From positions 1 to 54,735 of the forward strand of contig NZ_JACBXD010000053.1 of assembly GCF_013870525.1 (NCBI RefSeq): a DNA stretch of 54,735 nt. Direction: 5' to 3'. The first letter of the stretch is position 1, and each line of letters opens with the position of its first letter. The DNA comes from Amycolatopsis pittospori. GTDB taxonomy: Bacteria > Actinomycetota > Actinomycetes > Mycobacteriales > Pseudonocardiaceae. Shown in pieces: positions 49,923 through 54,735 of the stretch. Position numbers and translations under genes: made by a program. A model generated the notes under the pieces. The model searched no databases. It was given only the letters and a program-made list of their open reading frames with translations, and was not told where the DNA came from.

Positions 49923-51167
49923 TCAGTCCAGGGTGAAGGGGTCGTACTTGATCCTCGCCAGGTCCGTACCGGAGGCGAGCAGTTTCGCGATCGTCGCACG
50001 GATCATCGACGGCGATCCGGCGACGTAGACGTCACGGTCCTTCCAGTCGCCGCGCTGCGTGACCGCCGTGGCCAGCGTGCCGCGATCCCCGCCGGCGATG
50101 GTGCCTTCCTCGGTCACCGGGGTCACCGTGAGCCAAGGGCACATGACGGCCTGTCCTCGGAGGTCGTCGAGGGCGTAGAGGTCTTCCGGCCTTCGGCCGC
50201 CGAAGAACAGGTGCACCGGAGGGTTGTGCTTCCAGCGCGACATCTCGTCGATCAGGGCGAGCAGCGGGGCGACCCCGGTGCCGCCGCCGATCATCAGTAG
50301 CGGGCGTCTTTCAGTGTGGTGCAACGAAAGCGCGCCCAGGGAGGGGCCCAGACGCCAGGTGTCGCCGAACCGGGTGTGGTGGACGATCGAGCGTGAGACC
50401 CAGCCACCGCGTACGGCGTGTACGTGGAACTCCATCGTTCCGTCGTCGTGCGGCGCGGTGGCGGGCGAAAGGTAACGCCACATCCGGGGTCGCTGGGGGA
50501 CTTCGACACTGACGTAGCCGCCGGCCCGGTACGGGAGCGGCTGGTCGGTGCGCACCCTGACGATGGCGACGTCGCGGGACACGACACGGTGTTCGATGAC
50601 GCTCGCCCTCCACCACGCGGGACCGACCTCTTTGTCCGCCGCCTCGCGCATGCTCTTGGAGATGACGCCGTACGCGGTGACCCAGGCGTCTTCCACCTCG
50701 GGTGTCCAGGCGTCCTTCAAGAACCGTTTCAGCGCGGCGATCAACGCGACGCCGACGGCGTCGTAGTGGCGGCCGAGGACGTCGAACTTGCGGTGGTCCC
50801 GGCCGAGCTGGCCGAGGAAGGTGGTCAGTTCGTCGGGCCGGTCCACCATCTGCACGACGTAGACGAGGGCGCGCAGTAAACGATTTCGTTGCGTGGCCAT
50901 GTTGATCGGGAACAACGCCCTGGTGTCCGGCGAAACGGAGAAGAGAACGCCGTAGAAGTACTGGGACAGTTCCTCGGCTTTTGTCTCGACGGAGGCGAAG
51001 CTTTCCCTGACGAGCTTGGCGATCTGGACCGTCTTGTCCGCGGCCGGCGTTTCCACCAGCGGCGGGACCGGGACGGAACCCGGGTCGGTGTCGGGATGGG
51101 GAGTTCTCGACGGTGAAGATCTCGCCGAACTCGGTGGATGCTTGTACTTCACGGATTCAGCAGTCAT
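49923..51167 (-). CDS. Globin-FAD/NAD reductase fusion (flavohemoglobin-like), copy 1
   Basis: The protein has 414 residues from the ATG at 51167, chosen because the paralogue at 51563 has a similar MTA-start; longer frames exist upstream. A variable N-terminal stretch of ~65 residues is followed by a globin domain (LSQYFYGVLFSVSPDTRALF; proximal-His-like GRDHRKFDVLGRHYDAVGVA). A ferredoxin-reductase domain follows: FAD motif PRMWRYLSPA (R-x-Y-S/T variant), PLLMIGGGTGVAPLLALIDE for NAD and the C-terminal YDPFTLD. It is of the actinobacterial type II flavohemoglobin sort; NO dioxygenase activity is possible but not proven. Confidence 0.87.
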   Translation of the reverse strand: MTAESVKYKHPPSSARSSPSRTPHPDTDPGSVPVPPLVETPAADKTVQIAKLVRESFASVETKAEELSQYFYGVLFSVSPDTRALFPINMATQRNRLLRALVYVVQMVDRPDELTTFLGQLGRDHRKFDVLGRHYDAVGVALIAALKRFLKDAWTPEVEDAWVTAYGVISKSMREAADKEVGPAWWRASVIEHRVVSRDVAIVRVRTDQPLPYRAGGYVSVEVPQRPRMWRYLSPATAPHDDGTMEFHVHAVRGGWVSRSIVHHTRFGDTWRLGPSLGALSLHHTERRPLLMIGGGTGVAPLLALIDEMSRWKHNPPVHLFFGGRRPEDLYALDDLRGQAVMCPWLTVTPVTEEGTIAGGDRGTLATAVTQRGDWKDRDVYVAGSPSMIRATIAKLLASGTDLARIKYDPFTLD

Positions 51168-51562
51168 GGGTGAACGGTTTTCTCCAGTTTGATCGGGCAT
51201 TTTCTCCAGACCCGATGTCATAGTTCTCGTTTCCCCCGAGGGTTCACGACTGTATGCCCGAACGTCGGAAAAGGACCCTTGAATGGATGTTTCCCGCTCG
51301 AACGGAGCAAACGATATACGCGCCGTCAACCCCACCTGTCGCTCGGTAAAGGTGATCAAGCAGGACGACTTTTCCTTGCCCTACCAGTGTTTTTCGCCAG
51401 TTCTCGACGAAACGTGATCCGCCGATCGGGTGGCTTTCCCAGCGCGTTTAGGCGGTGACGTAACGGTACGCGGTCTTTCGCGGATCTCCATTGTGGAATC
51501 GCATTGGCTGACGCGTTCCGCACGTAGCCGGTGATCTTTGGACGAGCGAGGGAAACGGCCTG
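51168..51562. other. Gap between the two flavohemoglobin-like genes (395 bp)
   Basis: No supported gene. It has lower GC than the flanks and should contain the promoter of the gene starting at 51167. I see no clear NsrR, Fur or DosR-type site. Confidence 0.5.
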
Positions 51563-52738
51563 CTAGTCGATGGTGAAGGGGTCGTACGCGATCTGGTCCA
51601 GCGCGCTGCCGGCGACCAGCATCCGGGAGACCGTCGCCCGGATCATCGTGGGCGAGCCGGAGACGAGGATGCGGTGACCGGGCCAGGATCCGTGCTGTGT
51701 AACGGCTTCCGCGAGCGTGCCCTGCTCGCAGCCGGGAGCTTCGTCACCGCGTTCGACTACCGGGGTGACGGTGAGCCACGGGTTGGTGGCCGCGAGGGCC
51801 CGCAGTTCGTCGAGGTCGTAAAGGTCCTCACGCGACTGTCCGCCGTAGAACAGCCGGACCTTCGGGTTCTCGCCCCATTGCGCGAGGTCGTCCAGAATGG
51901 CGCGCAACGGCGCGACCCCGGTGCCGCCCGCGATCATCAGTACGTCGCGGCCGGATGCCCGATCCACCGAAAGCCTGCCGAGCGGCGGGCCGAGCCGCCA
52001 GACGTCGCCGGGCTGCGTGTGGCTCACGATGGCGCGGGAGACCCAGCCGCCGTCGACGGCGCGCACATGGAACTCGATGCCGCCGTCTTCGCGCGGTGCG
52101 TTCGCGGGGGACAGATAACGCCACAGGCGCGGCCGCTGCGGGACTTCCACGCTCATGTACTGACCCGGCTGATAGGGCACGGGGAACTCGGGCTGGACCC
52201 GGACCAGGGCGAGATCCCAGGTGAGCCGCCGGTGCTCCAGTACGGTGGCCGACCACGACGCCGGGTTGACGTCGGCCGCGGCGGCCTCCTGCATCGCGCG
52301 GGCGACGATGGTGAACGCCTCCGCCCAGGCCCGTTCGACCTCGGGTGTCCAGTCCGGACCGAGGTGGTTCTTGAGCGAGGCGAGCAGTGCCGTCCCGACG
52401 GCTTCGTAATGCCGGGGGATGACGCCGAACTTACGGTGGTCGCGGCCGAGCTGGGTCAGGAACGGCACCAGGTCGTCCGGCCGGTCGACCATCTGCACGA
52501 TGTGCACCAGCGCGCGTACCAGCCTGCCCCGCTGGACCTCCATGTTGATCGGGAAGAAGTCGCGGGTGGCGGGCGCGAGGGTGAACAGCATCCCGTAGAA
52601 GAACTGGGAGATCTCCGGGATGAAGGGTTCCGACTTCGCCCAGGTGTCACGGATCAGCCGCACCATGGCGGTGACCGCTGGTGGGGCTTCCCGTGGTGCT
52701 GAAGACCGGGGAACCGGGCTTACCGCGTCGGCTGTCAT
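51563..52738 (-). CDS. Globin-FAD/NAD reductase fusion (flavohemoglobin-like), copy 2
   Basis: The protein has 391 residues from the ATG at 52738 (ATG 52768 also possible). It matches the neighbouring copy throughout: ISQFFYGMLFTLAPATRDFF, GRDHRKFGVIPRHYEAVGTA, PRLWRYLSPANAPREDGGIE, DVLMIAGGTGVAPLRAILDD and the end AYDPFTID. The N-terminal extension before the globin is shorter (~30 residues). It is a tandem duplicate, both copies complete with globin, FAD and NAD parts. Confidence 0.88.
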   Translation of the reverse strand: MTADAVSPVPRSSAPREAPPAVTAMVRLIRDTWAKSEPFIPEISQFFYGMLFTLAPATRDFFPINMEVQRGRLVRALVHIVQMVDRPDDLVPFLTQLGRDHRKFGVIPRHYEAVGTALLASLKNHLGPDWTPEVERAWAEAFTIVARAMQEAAAADVNPASWSATVLEHRRLTWDLALVRVQPEFPVPYQPGQYMSVEVPQRPRLWRYLSPANAPREDGGIEFHVRAVDGGWVSRAIVSHTQPGDVWRLGPPLGRLSVDRASGRDVLMIAGGTGVAPLRAILDDLAQWGENPKVRLFYGGQSREDLYDLDELRALAATNPWLTVTPVVERGDEAPGCEQGTLAEAVTQHGSWPGHRILVSGSPTMIRATVSRMLVAGSALDQIAYDPFTID

Positions 52739-53080
52739 GGGCTGGGATTCGCTGATCGGGAGGTGCATACCGGAAGGGGATTCCGATTGTTCACGAACGA
52801 GGGGCCGGATGTGACGGCTTTTCCGGCACCGGGGCCCCGCGGTGGACCACTGGAGAAGAATTCACGGATCATTCACCTCTCCGGTCAGCGGCTGTCGGGC
52901 CGGTCGGCAGGTTCCGGCTCGTCCGCGAGACTAGCTGCCGAGAGCCCTTTTGCCTGCATCGTTGCTCCGGACGGGTGTACTCGAATCCAGGGGGCAGTGG
53001 GCGATCTCACGAGGTAAATAGTTGCCTTACGCAAGTGTCGCCGAATAAGGTTGTACTGTACAAGTAGCCAGGAGGCACCG
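52739..53080. other. Divergent gap before the MarR gene (342 bp)
   Basis: No supported gene; an 84-codon frame has no RBS or family pattern. The right end is AT-richer and holds the MarR promoter with TTGC-CTTAC-GCAA (about 53022-53034) and the palindrome at 53051-53063. Confidence 0.5.
53051..53063. promoter_or_regulatory. 13-bp palindrome TTGTAC-T-GTACAA before the MarR gene
   Basis: Perfect 6-bp arms with a 1-bp centre, 18-30 bp before the ATG at 53081 and probably over the promoter or transcript start. It is a likely autoregulatory operator. Confidence 0.6.
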
Positions 53081-53545
53081 ATGAGCTCCGCAGACGACGC
53101 CAGGGTCGAACTGATGCGTGAGTTGAAGGCCGCCTCCCAGCTGCAGCACGCCTGGATCATGCAGGCCTGGCAGGACGATCCCGGCCTGCATCCCGCCGCC
53201 GCGATGCTGCTGTCCGACTTGGCGAAGCACGGTGAAGCCCGGCCGTCGGAATTGGCCAAACGGCGCTTTGTGGATCTTTCGGTCGTCAGCCGCCAGATCT
53301 CCCAGCTGTCCGCGGCCGGGATGGTCGACCGCCGCCCCGCGCCCGAGGACGGCCGCGCGTCGATCATCAGCATTTCCGAGCAGGGTCGCGAGGAACTGGG
53401 CCGCAGGCGGGCCGGGTATCTGGCCTTCATGGAACGTGCGCTCGGTGACTGGGACGACGAGAAGGTCCTGGAGCTGACCACGCGCCTGGCGGAGATGAAC
53501 ACCGACGTCCGTGCCGCCCTCTCGGCGCAGACGTGCGAAGTCTGA
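53081..53545 (+). CDS. MarR family transcriptional regulator
   Basis: The protein has 154 residues; the ATG at 53081 follows AGGAGGCACCG. The winged HTH is AAAMLLSDLAKHGEARPSEL-AKRRFVDLSVVSRQISQLSA, wing GMVDRRPAPEDGRASIISIS, with dimerisation helices on both sides. It lies between the flavohemoglobin pair (divergent) and an MFS exporter (75 bp downstream), and could control either. Confidence 0.88.
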   Translation: MSSADDARVELMRELKAASQLQHAWIMQAWQDDPGLHPAAAMLLSDLAKHGEARPSELAKRRFVDLSVVSRQISQLSAAGMVDRRPAPEDGRASIISISEQGREELGRRRAGYLAFMERALGDWDDEKVLELTTRLAEMNTDVRAALSAQTCEV

Positions 53546-53620
53546 TGTCGGCCGTTCCTACCCGTCGGTCTTGACTGAACGGACCTTTCGTAGCGCTCTC
53601 GCGCAGGTAGCGTCAAAGCA

Positions 53621-54735
53621 GTGCGTAGCCGGGTCGCGTTGCTGGTCGCTTTCGGAATCGACAACTTCGGCTCGGGACTCTTTCTCCCGCTGGGCCTCGT
53701 CTTCGTCATCCGTGTGGTGGGTCTTCCCCTCGCCCAGGCGGGGGCGGCGGTCACGCTGGGTGCGCTCGCCGGTCTCCTCGTCCCCGCGATGGCCGGACGC
53801 CTCGTCGACCTGTTCGGCCCCCGGACGGTGATGATCTGCTCCCACCTCTTGCAGGCCACCGGGGTGGGCGCGTACCTGCTGGCGAGCGGGTTCGCCGGGG
53901 TCGTCGGCGCGTCGGTGATGCTCGCCGCCGGGCAACAGTTGTTCTACAGCTGTCAGTTCTCTCTCATCGCCGACGTCGCGGGCGAAGGCCCGAAGGACCG
54001 GCCGTTCGCCGAAGCCGCGATGGTCCGCTCCGCCGGCTTCGGACTCGGCGGGCTCGCGTCGGCCGGGCTGCTGGTCTGGATCGGACCCGACGGCCTCTAC
54101 GTCGCCGTCATGGCCGACGTCTTCACCTTCGTCGTCGCGGCGGCCATCCTCGCGACGATGGTCCCGCCGGTCCCGCGGCAACGGCGGCGGCTCTCGGGAC
54201 CCGCGCGGGTCTGGCGGAACCGCCCTTACCTCTCACTGATCGTGTTCAGTGGGCTCTTCGCGCTCACGATGGACTTCTTCCTCATCGGGATGCCGGTGTA
54301 CGTCTTCAACTCGCTGCAGGGTCCCCGGTGGCTGCCGGGCGCGATCATCGCCCTGCTCACCGTCGTCACCAGTCTGGGTGGTGTGGTCGCGTTGCGGATC
54401 ACCCGGAAGCTGACCCGGATCGCCGCCATGCGCGCGGGCTCGGCGTTGTTCGCGGTGTGGTGCCTGGCCTGCCTCGCGGTGGTGTTCGTGCCGCGCGTCC
54501 TGCAGCCGGTCTACCTGCTCGGCGCGACCCTCATGCTGGCCGCGGGCGATCTCGCCTTCGGCCCGAGGTCCGGCGCGCTGGCCGAAGCCGCGGCTCCGCC
54601 GGAGGCCCGGGGACGGTATCTGGCCGCGTTCCAGTACGCGTTCACGCTCGCCGCGGTGATCGCTCCGGCCGTCGTCGCGCTGTTCTCCGTGGCAGTCTGG
54701 ATCCCGTGGGTGCTCGTCGCCGCGTGCGCCTGCGC
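53621..54735 (+). CDS. MFS transporter (partial, runs off the right edge)
   Basis: The frame opens at a GTG at 53621 and stays open to the end of the window, at least 371 residues. It contains at least ten membrane helices (VALLVAFGIDNFGSGLFLPL; AGAAVTLGALAGLLVPAMAG with R-L-V-D-L-F-G-P-R, a motif A variant) and a central cytoplasmic loop (PPVPRQRRRLSGPARVWRNR). The C-terminal half begins YLSLIVFSGLFALTMDFFLI. It is of the drug-efflux-like MFS type; substrate unknown. It probably belongs with the MarR gene upstream. Confidence 0.88.
   Translation, partial: MRSRVALLVAFGIDNFGSGLFLPLGLVFVIRVVGLPLAQAGAAVTLGALAGLLVPAMAGRLVDLFGPRTVMICSHLLQATGVGAYLLASGFAGVVGASVMLAAGQQLFYSCQFSLIADVAGEGPKDRPFAEAAMVRSAGFGLGGLASAGLLVWIGPDGLYVAVMADVFTFVVAAAILATMVPPVPRQRRRLSGPARVWRNRPYLSLIVFSGLFALTMDFFLIGMPVYVFNSLQGPRWLPGAIIALLTVVTSLGGVVALRITRKLTRIAAMRAGSALFAVWCLACLAVVFVPRVLQPVYLLGATLMLAAGDLAFGPRSGALAEAAAPPEARGRYLAAFQYAFTLAAVIAPAVVALFSVAVWIPWVLVAACAC

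Noticed and set aside
52763..53017. 84-residue frame between flavohemoglobin copy 2 and marR
   Set aside because: No RBS, no recognisable pattern, and lies in a divergent promoter region.

Overview
The window is high-GC actinobacterial DNA. Third codon positions are strongly G/C, many genes start with GTG, and the dnaK operon carries HspR/HAIR control. A PPE-like/DUF3558 cluster, an EtfD-type Fe-S reductase, an F420-type FDOR protein and an orphan DUF742 protein all fit the Pseudonocardiaceae. The genome is probably an Amycolatopsis or close relative; that genus call is inference from gene style, not from a marker gene. Most long open frames opposite the real genes are GC-driven shadows and were left out.

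Layout: (1) 1-2080, a minus-strand operon of a WXG/PPE-like protein, a DUF3558 lipoprotein and a small Pro-rich protein. (2) 2557-11039, a beta-helix membrane protein, SRPBCC, SMI1/KNR4, an NHL-thioredoxin protein, a lone GroES-like protein, a VanW-type envelope protein and an LRR protein. (3) 11061-24041, two GlsB-type membrane proteins, a FadE5-like acyl-CoA dehydrogenase, a LuxR-type regulator, Mug, a methyltransferase, VanZ, acetyltransferases, a hydrolase, a secreted 5'-nucleotidase and small conserved proteins. (4) 24242-29693, a 5.35-kb integrated element beside tRNA-Gly(CCC). It is bounded by 103-bp direct repeats and carries integrase, excisionase, a Rep remnant, a YdcF-like gene and two membrane-protein cargo genes. 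(5) 29833-39692, MpaB-like oxygenase, dCTP deaminase, FAD monooxygenase/MarR, a CAP-domain protein, a CDF transporter, orphan DUF742, EtfD, SMR/TetR and GNAT. (6) 39693-40201, a gene-free cluster of nested palindromes. (7) 40202-48299, a PEBP protein, a DUF4097 pair with a secreted peptidase-like hydrolase, and dnaK-grpE-dnaJ-hspR. (8) 48310-54735, DUF305, a chitin-type AA10 LPMO with a DasR-like site, two tandem flavohemoglobin-like paralogues, MarR and the start of an MFS transporter.

Functional links: EtfD (35900-38194) should take electrons from acyl-CoA dehydrogenases such as 11834-13678, and both genes carry the same TTAC-N6-GTAA element upstream. The chaperone operon has two HAIR boxes and encodes its own repressor. 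The LPMO carries a 12-bp DasR-type palindrome.

The most unusual feature is non-coding. Many intergenic gaps hold long, near-perfect hairpins (15-24-bp arms) whose outer ends resemble one another (YCRTGA-like) while the inner parts differ. One 490-bp gap is built almost entirely of such elements. It includes six copies of a 16-bp core, three in each orientation, at 21-bp (two helical turns) spacing.
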